From positions 60,384-124,383 of the forward strand of contig CAYMGQ010000006.1 in assembly GCA_964390055.1 (NCBI GenBank): a stretch of DNA of 64,000 bases, in the 5' to 3' direction. Source of the stretch: CAYMGQ01 sp964390055 (GTDB lineage: Bacteria; Bacillota; Clostridia; Peptostreptococcales; Natronincolaceae). Below the pieces are notes generated by a model. It saw only the letters and a list, made by a program, of their open reading frames with translations. It was not told where the DNA came from and ran no database searches. The position numbers and the translations under genes were made by a program. Of this stretch, positions 35,069 through 44,005 are shown piece after piece (the stretch's first letter is position 1; each line of letters opens with the position of its first letter).

Positions 35069-37798
35069 CTATTTATTTAATTTCTTTAAACCTTCCAATA
35101 CTCTTTCTGGATAGGCTGGTAATTTTGTTATTCTAACACCACAGGCATTATAGATACCATTACAAATAGCCGCATGAGGAGCTGAAAGAGGCATCTCACC
35201 AACTCCTGACGCACCATATGGCCCTAGTGGTCTTTCTGTTTCCTGATGAATAATTACCATTTCATCTGGAGAATCCTTAATTTGAGGAATACCACACTTG
35301 GTAAGTGTAGTGTGTTTGTCTAAATCCTCAAAATCCTCACTTAAGGCCAGGCCAATTCCTTGGACCAAACCGCCATAAATTTGTCCTTCTAGGACCAACT
35401 TGTTAATTATAGTTCCACAGTCTGATACAATGGTAAACTTTTCAACAGTAGTTTTACCTGTAGTAGTATCTACAGCTACCTCAGCCAAAAGAACTCCATA
35501 CATATAGGTTGGGAAGGGGTCTCCCTGACCCGTTTCTACATCACAAGCTGTTTTTGGTGTAGTCCATTTGCCTTCATATTTAAGTGGTAAACCTTCTGCC
35601 ACCATTTCATCATAGCTACGGTAGCTTCCGTCGGATTTTTGCATCCCCTTTAATAGGTTTTCACAGGCTACTTTTATAGCATTTCCTGTTACAACATTTT
35701 GACGGCTACCACCTGAAGGTCCACTATTAGGTGTATATTCCATATCATTCATAATTAATTTAATTTCCTCAGGTTTTAATCCTAGAGGTCTTAGAGTCTC
35801 ATAAGTGTAAGCTAGGGTTCCCATATCTGCTCCCTGGCCATGGTCCTCCCAAGAAACACCTATGGTTGCACCTTCTTCTGTTAATTCAACCCACGCCTCA
35901 GATGTATCCGGACCATCAAGCCCGCATCCATAAGTATTTAAAGAAATTCCTACACCATATTTTATAGGTCCGCCTTCCTTATTCTTTTCCTCAGCCTTTT
36001 TCTTGGCCTCTTGGTAAATTGGTCTTAGTTTATCTATAGCCTGAGGTAATACAATTACATCAGGTGGGCATCCTGTCGGAGTTGTAGAACCTTCACGATA
36101 GACATTTTTATACCTAAATTCTAAGGGATCCATGCCAATTTTTTCAGCCAACATATCCACCAAGGTTTCAGAGGCAAATAAACTCTGTGGAGATCCATAG
36201 GCCCTAAAGGCAGAACCCCAGGCGTGGTTAGTTGCCACAGTCCTTCCTTCACCCCTACTATTAGGTATATCATAACAGGCCCCGATAAATTGTGTCCCCC
36301 TCATAGTTAATAAATCCCCAAATTCACAATAGGGTCCATGGTCCACTGTCCAATCAGCATCCATTGCTTGAATCCTTCCATCTTCATCAGCGGCAAATTT
36401 AAGATTGATAAAGAAGGGAGATCTTTTACCTGTATAGGTAATTTGTTGGTACATATCAAATTCAAGGAATACAGGCCTACCAGTTACAAAGGCTGCCACT
36501 CCAAGCAGGGCTTCATTAGTAGGACTAAATTTAAATCCAAAGGTTCCCCCCGCTGGGTTTTGAACGATAACATATTTATCTGGATCCACACCAATACCCT
36601 CTGCTGTCATTAAATGATGGAAATGTATTGCTATACTCTTGGAATGAACAATTAACTTGCCTTCATCATCCATATAAGCAAAGCCCACGTCGGGTTCTAA
36701 TACTAAATGAGGTTGCCTTCCTACATAGAAATCCTCTTCAATAACATAGGGTAACTTTTCCATGAAGGGTGCAGTATCCTCACCTTTAACCCTTTGGGTT
36801 TCAAAATAGACATTGGGAGTTCCCGGATGAATTTCAATAGCATCCTCTTCCATAGCAGCAGGCGCACTCATATAGGCTGGTAATTCCTCTAATTCAACTT
36901 TTACCTTTTCCACGGCTGCCTTAGCTTGGGTAGGAGTTTCCGCCAATACCATAGCTAAAACATCACCATATTGGAAGACTTTTTTATCATTTAATATAGG
37001 TCTTTCCTTACCGTCTCCCTTGTTTTGTGGGAAAGCCAAACCGTTAATCCTATTAGTTCCCGGCACATCTTTATAGGTTAGTACCCTATGAACACCTGGC
37101 ATTTTTTCTGCCTCAGAAGTGTCAATAGAAATAATATTTGCATGAGAAACCTTGGCTTGGACTAATTTAATATGTAAAGTATTTTCAGGAAGTTTCAGTC
37201 CCAAATCTGCTCCGAAATCCCATGTTCCCATTACCTTGGATAGGGCTGATGGCCTTACAGTTGGTGTTCCTAATATACTGGCGCCATCCTCTAATTGATA
37301 CCATAGGTCTTTATTGCTTATTTCTCCCCTTATGAGCCTAGCGGCATCCATTACGGCATCCACTAAAGGTTTATATCCCGTACATCTGCAAACATTTCTA
37401 TGTCTTTGGAACCAATCTCTAACTTCTTCCCTAGTTGGATTATCATTTTCTTCAAGAAGCACTTTTGCTGACACTATAAAACCTGGAGTACAAAAACCAC
37501 ACTGGGCCCCACCATGAACCATCCAGGCTAGCTGTAAGGGATGTAAGTTCTCTTCGGTGCCTACGCCTTCTATTGTGATGATTTCAGCCTCATCGGCCAC
37601 CCTTTTCATTCTTACAATACAGGCCCTAACAACCCTGCCATCCATAATGACAGAACAACTTCCACATTCACCAATACCGCAACCTACCTTGGTACCTGTC
37701 AGACCCAATTGTCTCCTTAATACCTCCGCCAAACTTATCTCTGGGTCCGCTATTACCATTCTTTTTACCCCATTGACAACAAGCGTTTTCTTCAGCAT
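35069..37798 (-). CDS. molybdopterin-dependent aldehyde oxidoreductase (xanthine oxidase family)
   Basis: A 909-residue Mop-type enzyme. Residues 1-75 hold the plant-type [2Fe-2S] domain (CGIGECGSC), 90-155 the second [2Fe-2S] domain (QCGFCTPGF and CRCTGYKP); the molybdopterin domains follow, with GGTFGFKF, GSAFRAYGSPQ and the catalytic Glu in GASGVGEMPLSAPHA near residue 870. There is no FAD domain, as in Desulfovibrio Mop, so electrons go to external carriers. It hydroxylates aldehydes or N-heterocycles using water. It heads the operon downstream of a sigma-54 promoter, with ribosome site GGAGG. Substrate unknown; the set of maturation genes suggests a specialised cofactor. Confidence 0.93.
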   Translation of the reverse strand: MLKKTLVVNGVKRMVIADPEISLAEVLRRQLGLTGTKVGCGIGECGSCSVIMDGRVVRACIVRMKRVADEAEIITIEGVGTEENLHPLQLAWMVHGGAQCGFCTPGFIVSAKVLLEENDNPTREEVRDWFQRHRNVCRCTGYKPLVDAVMDAARLIRGEISNKDLWYQLEDGASILGTPTVRPSALSKVMGTWDFGADLGLKLPENTLHIKLVQAKVSHANIISIDTSEAEKMPGVHRVLTYKDVPGTNRINGLAFPQNKGDGKERPILNDKKVFQYGDVLAMVLAETPTQAKAAVEKVKVELEELPAYMSAPAAMEEDAIEIHPGTPNVYFETQRVKGEDTAPFMEKLPYVIEEDFYVGRQPHLVLEPDVGFAYMDDEGKLIVHSKSIAIHFHHLMTAEGIGVDPDKYVIVQNPAGGTFGFKFSPTNEALLGVAAFVTGRPVFLEFDMYQQITYTGKRSPFFINLKFAADEDGRIQAMDADWTVDHGPYCEFGDLLTMRGTQFIGACYDIPNSRGEGRTVATNHAWGSAFRAYGSPQSLFASETLVDMLAEKIGMDPLEFRYKNVYREGSTTPTGCPPDVIVLPQAIDKLRPIYQEAKKKAEEKNKEGGPIKYGVGISLNTYGCGLDGPDTSEAWVELTEEGATIGVSWEDHGQGADMGTLAYTYETLRPLGLKPEEIKLIMNDMEYTPNSGPSGGSRQNVVTGNAIKVACENLLKGMQKSDGSYRSYDEMVAEGLPLKYEGKWTTPKTACDVETGQGDPFPTYMYGVLLAEVAVDTTTGKTTVEKFTIVSDCGTIINKLVLEGQIYGGLVQGIGLALSEDFEDLDKHTTLTKCGIPQIKDSPDEMVIIHQETERPLGPYGASGVGEMPLSAPHAAICNGIYNACGVRITKLPAYPERVLEGLKKLNK

Positions 37799-37953
37799 TA
37801 CAGAGCCTCCTTATTTATTTATAAAAATTTTAATTCCTATCCCCCCTCCATTATAAATTTCTTATATTTTAAAAACTCTTTGAATCTCCTTGCTAATGTA
37901 AATTCAAAGTTTTCATGTCCTATATATTAATTACAGCTACTATATATTATGAT

Positions 37954-37969
37954 TGCAATTTTCATGCCA
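37954..37969 (-). promoter_or_regulatory. sigma-54 (-24/-12) promoter of the aldehyde oxidoreductase operon
   Basis: On the minus strand TGGCAT (37969-37964), five bases, and TTGCA (37958-37954) match the consensus TGGCAC-N5-TTGCA at all but one position. It lies about 155 bases before the ATG of the oxidoreductase gene. A sigma-54 activator gene closes the same operon. Confidence 0.85.
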
Positions 37970-37997
37970 AATAATGGTATGTGTATTTGCAAGGCTT

Positions 37998-38068
37998 TGT
38001 TAATTTTTTAAAAGTAAACTGTTAGTTTTTTGAACATCACCTTATTTTTAGTGTTAGTTTTTATAACA
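37998..38068 (-). promoter_or_regulatory. repeated dyad sites, probable upstream activator sequences
   Basis: TGTTAGTTTTTTGAACA (38020-38036) and TGTTAGTTTTTATAACA (38052-38068) are near-identical 17-base dyads whose centres are 32 bases apart (three helical turns). A third copy at 37998-38014 keeps the TGTTA half. They lie 30-100 bases upstream of the -24 element, where sigma-54 activators bind. Confidence 0.65.
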
Positions 38069-38134
38069 AACCTAGGATTATAAGCAATAATTAATTCATA
38101 TTAACCCATGATCTAAAATATGAATTAAAAATAA

Positions 38135-38178
38135 AAATAGGTGAAGTTTAGCTTATATCTAGTTCGCTTCACCTATTT
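38135..38178 (-). terminator. second terminator after the flavoprotein gene
   Basis: AAATAGGTGAAG (38135-38146) pairs with CTTCACCTATTT (38167-38178), 12 perfect pairs; on the minus strand it is followed by TTATTTTTAATTC. With the hairpin at 38205 it insulates the sigma-54 operon from upstream transcription. Confidence 0.7.
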
Positions 38179-38204
38179 CGCATTCTTCAAATATTATCAA
38201 ATAG

Positions 38205-38234
38205 AAAAAGGACTGTTCCTTTTTAGAACAGTCC
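38205..38234 (-). terminator. rho-independent terminator of the flavoprotein gene
   Basis: GGACTGTTC (38210-38218) pairs with GAACAGTCC (38226-38234); on the minus strand it is followed by TTTTT. It lies 11 bases after the stop codon. Confidence 0.85.
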
Positions 38235-38244
38235 CCTTATCTAT

Positions 38245-39777
38245 TTATTCTACTGGATCCAATTTAGCAACATTTGCTCCAGCCTTACGCCCCCAATGAA
38301 CAGTTCCTATAATTGCAGTTCCTGAACCTGGGTAATAAGGTCCAATCCATCCTCCCGCATTTAATCCTCCTGCATAAAGACGGGGAATCGGCTCCCCATT
38401 AGGTCTAAGCACCTGGGTTTCAACGTTTATCTTGACGCCACCAAGTGCCCCAAGATTTGCTGCAACATTTTGATAGGCATAAAAAGGTCCCTCTATAGAT
38501 TCTAAGCCAGTTTGTCTATCGAATTGATTATCTTTTTTTGCCTTCATATCTTGGTTCCAAGTTTTCAATGTGCTTTGTAAGTTATCAGGATTAACATCAA
38601 TTAATTCAGCTAATTCCTCTATTGTATCTGCCTTAAATACAAGACCTTCTGCTATATCCTCTTCAACACTTTCCTTGGTCCATGGTGCAGTTTCCGCCAA
38701 TAGGCTACTCTCCCCAAATATCATATATGTAGGGCCATTTAATTGTTTTTCCTGTTGGAAAATTGCCCTATAATGATAGGCATAGGTTGCATCCTCACAA
38801 ACAAATCTCCTACCCTTTTTATTGACAATAAAGGATGGGAACAAGTCAACGCGATTATCTGTGGCTGCCCCTGTTTTACCGCAAAAGTCTATGGTACCAC
38901 CAAATCCAGCCGTAGCCGCACCTATTTCCATAGCCATTCGGATCCCATCCCCAGTGTCTGTAGCTGCACATAGACATGTTTGAGTTGTCAAATCCCAATA
39001 TTGCTGTGGGCTTAAATCCTTTGCCATCTCTACATTATGGTCTATACTAGCGGCAGCTAAAACAACACCCTTGCTGGCCTTGACCATAATCTCCTTGCCC
39101 GACTGCTCAGCTCTTACACCAATTACTTCTCCAAGCTCATTGGTTATCAGGTTTGTTACTTCGGTTTCATACTCTATTGCAGCCCCTTCTGCTAGGGCAG
39201 CATCTAGGATGGCATTCACTAATATAGAGCCAGTTCCTGCATCTCCACCACCCTCATATACATGAATACGGTCCGCAAATAATGAATCATCAATATAGGG
39301 AATATGGCAATGGCCATAAACACTAGTAAATTTGAGGCCCAAATCCGTTAACCACTCAATATGTTCAGGTGCACCATAGGCCAAATCTTTAACTAAGTCC
39401 TCATCTACATAGTCTTCTCCAGCCTGTAACCATAATTTATAGTGATTTTCTGGGTTATCGTCCTGAAACTTTGTATGTTGCTTTTGTGCTTCCGTTCCAG
39501 CTGCCTGCATGACCCCACCGGAAAGATTGGTGGTACCGCCGTGTATTCCCGCCTTCTCCAGTATTAAAACAGATGCACCAGCCCTGGCTGCTTCTAGGGC
39601 TGCGGAAACTCCCGTGCCACCGCTTCCTACCACCACTACCTGGGTTTCCTTATCCCATTTAATATCAATTGGTTTTTCCTCAGGTGTCCCGTTACCACAG
39701 GCCCCAAGAACACCCATTGTTGCCAAACCTAGAGCGCCGGCCGCCGTGCCCTTAATAAAATCTCTTCTTGATAACAT
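38245..39777 (-). CDS. exported FAD-binding fumarate reductase/flavocytochrome c-like flavoprotein
   Basis: A 510-residue protein with a twin-arginine signal (SRRDFIKG at 3-10), a hydrophobic stretch and a possible lipobox (VLGACG, Cys about 27). The FAD domain begins with VVVVGSGGTGVSAALEAARAG near 48; LEKAGIHGGTTNLSGG and the C-terminal GGLNAGGWIGPYYPGSGTAIIGT are typical of the succinate dehydrogenase/fumarate reductase A superfamily (including urocanate and acrylate reductases). It has neither a heme-binding CxxCH domain nor an FMN-binding domain, so the electron donor is separate. It is likely a membrane-attached terminal reductase or 3-ketosteroid dehydrogenase-like enzyme. A TetR gene lies 100 bases upstream. 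Confidence 0.85.
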   Translation of the reverse strand: MLSRRDFIKGTAAGALGLATMGVLGACGNGTPEEKPIDIKWDKETQVVVVGSGGTGVSAALEAARAGASVLILEKAGIHGGTTNLSGGVMQAAGTEAQKQHTKFQDDNPENHYKLWLQAGEDYVDEDLVKDLAYGAPEHIEWLTDLGLKFTSVYGHCHIPYIDDSLFADRIHVYEGGGDAGTGSILVNAILDAALAEGAAIEYETEVTNLITNELGEVIGVRAEQSGKEIMVKASKGVVLAAASIDHNVEMAKDLSPQQYWDLTTQTCLCAATDTGDGIRMAMEIGAATAGFGGTIDFCGKTGAATDNRVDLFPSFIVNKKGRRFVCEDATYAYHYRAIFQQEKQLNGPTYMIFGESSLLAETAPWTKESVEEDIAEGLVFKADTIEELAELIDVNPDNLQSTLKTWNQDMKAKKDNQFDRQTGLESIEGPFYAYQNVAANLGALGGVKINVETQVLRPNGEPIPRLYAGGLNAGGWIGPYYPGSGTAIIGTVHWGRKAGANVAKLDPVE

Positions 39778-39877
39778 TAATTATCACCCCTTAGTCATAT
39801 CTTCTACCCCCATTATCTAAAATTTAACATTCTAAATCAAGTAACATTCACGGCCCTTTGTCTCTTTATCAGTTAGT

Positions 39878-40438
39878 CTATTTAAAATATCTTATAAATT
39901 CTGAAGGAATACCCATATCAAAAACCTCCATCATATCCTCGATGGATTCCTTCATACCATCTTTTATCCACAAATGCATGATTTCTAAATTGCCATAAAT
40001 ATAAGACTCTATAGCCTTGACTGTCTTCCAATCATTTATATCTATCCCGTTTTCTTCTAGGACATTTAGATGAAATTCCCTACTCATTTCAAAGATATAG
40101 TTTTTAAGGCTATTTTGATCGGAGGAACTGATTGCATTCTGGTAAAATTTCAGATTTCTTTTAATCTCCTTGTATATAGAGTATACTGCCTCCTCCCAAG
40201 TCATATCACTTTTGAACCTATATAGGGTATCCTCTAATATCATCTCATAATAGGAATTTAACAAATCATATTTATCATAATAATATCGGTAAAAAGTAGC
40301 CCTACTTACCCCCGCTTGATTAATTATATCTTTAACAGTAATTTTATCAATTGCCTGCCTTTGAAGTAGCTTGGTAATTCCCTTAAACAGCAGATCTTGT
40401 GTGGTAAGTCTGTCTGTTTTCATCTTACACTCCTCCAA
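39878..40438 (-). CDS. TetR/AcrR-family transcriptional regulator
   Basis: A 186-residue regulator. The N-terminal HTH is classic (KITVKDIINQAGVSRATFYRYYYDKYDLL, in the span 33-61), preceded by TTQDLLFKGITKLL. The C-terminal half resembles the TetR_C group of DhaS-like regulators. The ATG follows GGAGTG. It lies on the same strand just upstream of the exported flavoprotein gene and probably controls it in response to a small molecule. The ligand is unknown. Confidence 0.9.
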   Translation of the reverse strand: MEECKMKTDRLTTQDLLFKGITKLLQRQAIDKITVKDIINQAGVSRATFYRYYYDKYDLLNSYYEMILEDTLYRFKSDMTWEEAVYSIYKEIKRNLKFYQNAISSSDQNSLKNYIFEMSREFHLNVLEENGIDINDWKTVKAIESYIYGNLEIMHLWIKDGMKESIEDMMEVFDMGIPSEFIRYFK

Positions 40439-40465
40439 CTTTGAAATAAAATGTTTTCTAAATTT

Positions 40466-40499
40466 AAAAAAGTAGAGGGCATTTTATAATTCCCTCTAC
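40466..40499 (-). terminator. rho-independent terminator of the tig-clpP-clpX unit
   Basis: GTAGAGGG (40472-40479) pairs with CCCTCTAC (40492-40499); on the minus strand it is followed by TTTTTT. It lies 15 bases after clpX. Confidence 0.9.
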
Positions 40500-40513
40500 C
40501 TAATGTCTATCTA

Positions 40514-41788
40514 CTAAGAAGCGGATTCCTTGGGATTCTTTTTATCCTCCGTGTCCCCAGCACCCTTTAATATAATTGTAGGGTTACTTTTCTGGGCCAC
40601 CGCATCTTTTGTTATTATTACCTTTTCTATATCATCTCGTGAAGGAATCTCATACATAATATCCATCATAAGAGCCTCCATTATCCCCCGAAGTCCCCTG
40701 GCCCCAGTCTTTCTCTCTATTGCCTTCTTGGCAATTGATTCAAGGGCTGCATCTTCAAAATCTAGGGCTACATCCTCCATTTCAAACAATCTTTTGTATT
40801 GCTTTACTAAGGCGTTTTTGGGTTCAGTTAGGATTTGAATTAACGCATCCTCGTCCAACTGGTCTAGGGTCACTACTACCGGCAACCTACCCACAAATTC
40901 TGGGATTAGACCATATTTCAACAAATCCTCCGGTTGTATTTTCTTCAATAAAGTACCAATATCTACATTTTTCTTGCTTGTAATTTCTGCACCAAAACCC
41001 ATTGATTTTTTGCCCGTTCTTTGCTGTATTATACTATCAATTCCTTCGAAGGCACCGCCGCAAATAAACAGAATATTAGTTGTATCTATTTGTATAAATT
41101 CCTGGTGGGGATGTTTCCTCCCCCCCTGGGGTGGTACACTTGCTACAGTTCCTTCTAGGATTTTTAGCAATGCTTGTTGTACACCCTCACCACTTACGTC
41201 CCTAGTGATTGAGGGATTTTCAGACTTCTTAGCAATCTTATCCACTTCATCAATATAGATAATCCCCTTTTCGGCCTTTTCTACATCATAATCGGCTGCT
41301 TGTATAAGTTTGAGTAGGATATTTTCCACATCCTCACCTACATATCCTGCTTCCGTCAAGGATGTAGCATCTGCAATTGCAAAGGGAACATTTAACAACT
41401 TAGCTAAAGTTTGTGCAAGCAAGGTTTTACCTGAACCTGTTGGCCCCAACATCACAATATTACTTTTTTGTAGTTCTACTTCCTCATTCTTAGTATCCAT
41501 ATTCACTCTTTTGTAATGGTTATATACTGCAACTGCCAAAGCTTTCTTTGCTAATTCTTGGCCAATTACATAATCACTTAATGTTGATCTTATCTCCATT
41601 GGCTTTGGTAAATCTATTAACTCAATATCAAAACTATCATCAAATTCTTCCTGTATAATTTCCTGACACAACTCAATGCATTCATCACATATATATACAT
41701 TAGGGCCAGCAATAAGTCTTCTAACTTGATCTTGAGATTTACCGCAAAAAGAACATTTAAGTTGCTTTTTATCTTCAAATCTAGACAT
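40514..41788 (-). CDS. clpX: ATP-dependent Clp protease ATP-binding subunit ClpX
   Basis: A 424-residue AAA+ unfoldase. The N-terminal zinc domain has four cysteines (CSFCGKS at 11-17 and CDECIELC), followed by Walker A GPTGSGKTLLAQTLAK, Walker B IIYIDEVDKIAKK, pore loop GYVGEDVE, and the ClpP-binding IGF-type loop region (KKSMGFGAEI). It unfolds substrates into ClpP. It lies 25 bases downstream of clpP, in the conserved tig-clpP-clpX order. Confidence 0.98.
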   Translation of the reverse strand: MSRFEDKKQLKCSFCGKSQDQVRRLIAGPNVYICDECIELCQEIIQEEFDDSFDIELIDLPKPMEIRSTLSDYVIGQELAKKALAVAVYNHYKRVNMDTKNEEVELQKSNIVMLGPTGSGKTLLAQTLAKLLNVPFAIADATSLTEAGYVGEDVENILLKLIQAADYDVEKAEKGIIYIDEVDKIAKKSENPSITRDVSGEGVQQALLKILEGTVASVPPQGGRKHPHQEFIQIDTTNILFICGGAFEGIDSIIQQRTGKKSMGFGAEITSKKNVDIGTLLKKIQPEDLLKYGLIPEFVGRLPVVVTLDQLDEDALIQILTEPKNALVKQYKRLFEMEDVALDFEDAALESIAKKAIERKTGARGLRGIMEALMMDIMYEIPSRDDIEKVIITKDAVAQKSNPTIILKGAGDTEDKKNPKESAS

Positions 41789-41813
41789 TTCTTACACCTC
41801 GCTTATTCCGCAA

Positions 41814-42398
41814 TTATTTTCTCGCGGTAATTACTTCGTCAATTATACCATACTCCTTTGCATCTTCCGTCGACATAAAGAAGTCTCTATCTGTATCTTT
41901 TTCAATCCTCTCCAGTGGTTGCCCTGTTCTTTCTGCCAAAATATCATTAATTGTTTTCCTAGTCCTTAATATTCTCTCTGCATGAATACGAATATCCTCC
42001 GCCTGCCCTTGAGTACCACCCAAGGGTTGATGAATCATGATTTCGGCATTAGGTAAGGCATATCGCTTTCCTTTTTCTCCGGCAGCCAATAAAAAGGCCC
42101 CCATACTAGCAGCCATCCCTATGCATATGGTAGAAACATCAGGTTTAATATAGTTCATTGTATCATAGATGGCCATTCCCGCGGTTATGGAACCACCGGG
42201 ACTATTGATATAGAGTTGGATATCCTTGTCTGGATCCTCGGCCTCTAGAAAAATTAATTGTGCAACAATAAGGCCTGCTGTCAAATCATTAACCTGGTCA
42301 TTTAGAAGAATAATCCTGTCCTTTAAAAGCCTTGAATAAATATCATAGGATCGTTCCCCACGATTGGTTTGTTCAACAACTACTGGTACTAATGCCAT
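41814..42398 (-). CDS. clpP: ATP-dependent Clp protease proteolytic subunit
   Basis: The ATG at 42398 (MALVPVVVEQ) is placed eight bases after GGGAGGAG and is preferred over an ATG 11 codons upstream; 194 residues. Catalytic Ser is in GMAASMGAFLLAAG, His in IMIHQPLGGTQG, and the catalytic Asp in EKDTDRDFFMS. Forms a 14-mer barrel with ClpX. The gene is 36 bases downstream of tig. Confidence 0.98.
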   Translation of the reverse strand: MALVPVVVEQTNRGERSYDIYSRLLKDRIILLNDQVNDLTAGLIVAQLIFLEAEDPDKDIQLYINSPGGSITAGMAIYDTMNYIKPDVSTICIGMAASMGAFLLAAGEKGKRYALPNAEIMIHQPLGGTQGQAEDIRIHAERILRTRKTINDILAERTGQPLERIEKDTDRDFFMSTEDAKEYGIIDEVITARK

Positions 42399-42434
42399 AT
42401 TCCATCTCCTCCCAACATAACTTTTTACCACACT

Positions 42435-43733
42435 TTATTCTTTGTCTATTATTTTAGCATTGTCTACTAAAAAGTCTATGGTTTTTCTTGTCATAATAGT
42501 ATCCTTAATATATTCTGTGTCCTCATCCCTCAAACTAGCCTTTAATTTATCTACTTCTTGCTTATACTCTTGGGCCATCTTTTCAATTTCGCTTTCAACT
42601 TCCTCATCAAGGACCTCTATATCCTCTAACTCCCTAATTTTATCTAGGACTAATTGTGATTTTACCCTCTTGCTTCCATCTTCAACCATGGAATCTCGTA
42701 ATTCTTTTTCTCCAGTAGATGTAGCATCATAATAGTATTGCAAATTTAAACCCTGGTAGCCCAAGGAAAATTCAAAATCTCTTACCATACTATCTATCTG
42801 CCTTTCAAGCATGGCATCGGGTATATTTATCTCTACCTTATCAACTATTGCATCTACAACCTTATTTCTTAGCTCCTGCTTTGTTCGCTCCTTAGCAGCT
42901 TCCTCTAGTTTGCTTTTAATATCAGCCTTTAATTCTTCCAAGCTATCAAATTCAGAAACATCCTTTGCAAACTCATCATCCAATTGAGGTAATTCCTTTT
43001 CTTTAATTTCATGGAGTTTGACCTCAAATATAGCAGCCTTCCCTGCCAATTCTTCAGCATGGTAGTCCTCGGGGAAGGTAATGTCTATCTTAAATTCATC
43101 CCCCACATTGGCCCCAATAATCTGCTCCTCAAATCCCGGAATAAATTGACCAGATCCAATAGTAAGATTATGTCTTTCAGCAGTTCCTCCTTCAAAAGCC
43201 TCCCCATTAACCATTCCTTTATAATCAATAATTACCATGTCTTTATCTTGAACAGGTCTATCTTCTATAGCTATCATCCTGGCATTTTGCTCTACTAGAT
43301 TATCTATTTCTTTTTCTACATCTTCTTCTTGTACATTATACTCTATTTTTTCAACTTCTATACCCTTATAATCTACCACTTCCACCTCTGGCATAACTTC
43401 GGTAGTTACTGTTAATACAAGATCCTTGCCTTTTTCTATCTCCCCTATATCATCCAGAGAAGGCATATCTACGGGATTAATTTCATTGTCTTCTATGGCT
43501 TTTTCATAAGCCTCAGGAAAAACTATATTAATAGCTTCTTCGTAAAAAATTTCGGGCCCATAATTCATCTCTATAATTTTCCTTGGAGCCCTTCCCTTCC
43601 TAAATCCTGGAATATTAAATCTAGACCTCATTTTTCTATAAGCACTATTTATTGCCTTGTCGAATGTATCTGCCTCTATTGTTAGTTTTAAAGTGACCTT
43701 ATTATCTTCCTTTTTTATTAGCTCTGAACTCAT
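42435..43733 (-). CDS. tig: trigger factor (ribosome-associated chaperone, peptidyl-prolyl isomerase)
   Basis: A 432-residue chaperone with an N-terminal ribosome-binding domain carrying the signature FNIPGFRKGRAPRKIIE (about 39-55, the GFRKGR loop), a central FKBP-type domain (about 150-245; VIIDYKGMVNGEAFEGG), and C-terminal helical arms. It binds nascent chains at the exit tunnel. First gene of tig-clpP-clpX. About 120 bases upstream, TTGACA and TACCAT with a 17-base spacer form a plausible promoter, and a short hairpin near 43797-43818 followed by T's lies between it and the gene. Confidence 0.97.
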   Translation of the reverse strand: MSSELIKKEDNKVTLKLTIEADTFDKAINSAYRKMRSRFNIPGFRKGRAPRKIIEMNYGPEIFYEEAINIVFPEAYEKAIEDNEINPVDMPSLDDIGEIEKGKDLVLTVTTEVMPEVEVVDYKGIEVEKIEYNVQEEDVEKEIDNLVEQNARMIAIEDRPVQDKDMVIIDYKGMVNGEAFEGGTAERHNLTIGSGQFIPGFEEQIIGANVGDEFKIDITFPEDYHAEELAGKAAIFEVKLHEIKEKELPQLDDEFAKDVSEFDSLEELKADIKSKLEEAAKERTKQELRNKVVDAIVDKVEINIPDAMLERQIDSMVRDFEFSLGYQGLNLQYYYDATSTGEKELRDSMVEDGSKRVKSQLVLDKIRELEDIEVLDEEVESEIEKMAQEYKQEVDKLKASLRDEDTEYIKDTIMTRKTIDFLVDNAKIIDKE

Positions 43734-44005
43734 TCATGGTCCTCCTCATATTTAATTTTGCATCCCCTATAGTATTGGATCCTATTATGTTTAAAAACAT
43801 CCATGAATATTGGATGTTGCGACCCTACCAATTCCTTACTAGTCATTATGGTATCCAATTTCATTATCAATGTCAACATATTATAGTAGCATTTTTTTAT
43901 TAATTATAAGACTTTCAAAAAACAAAATTTACAACTTAAAAGTCACTAGCAATATCCATATTTTACCCTATTATTTTCAGGCTAAACTTCAAACAATTAT
44001 CATTT

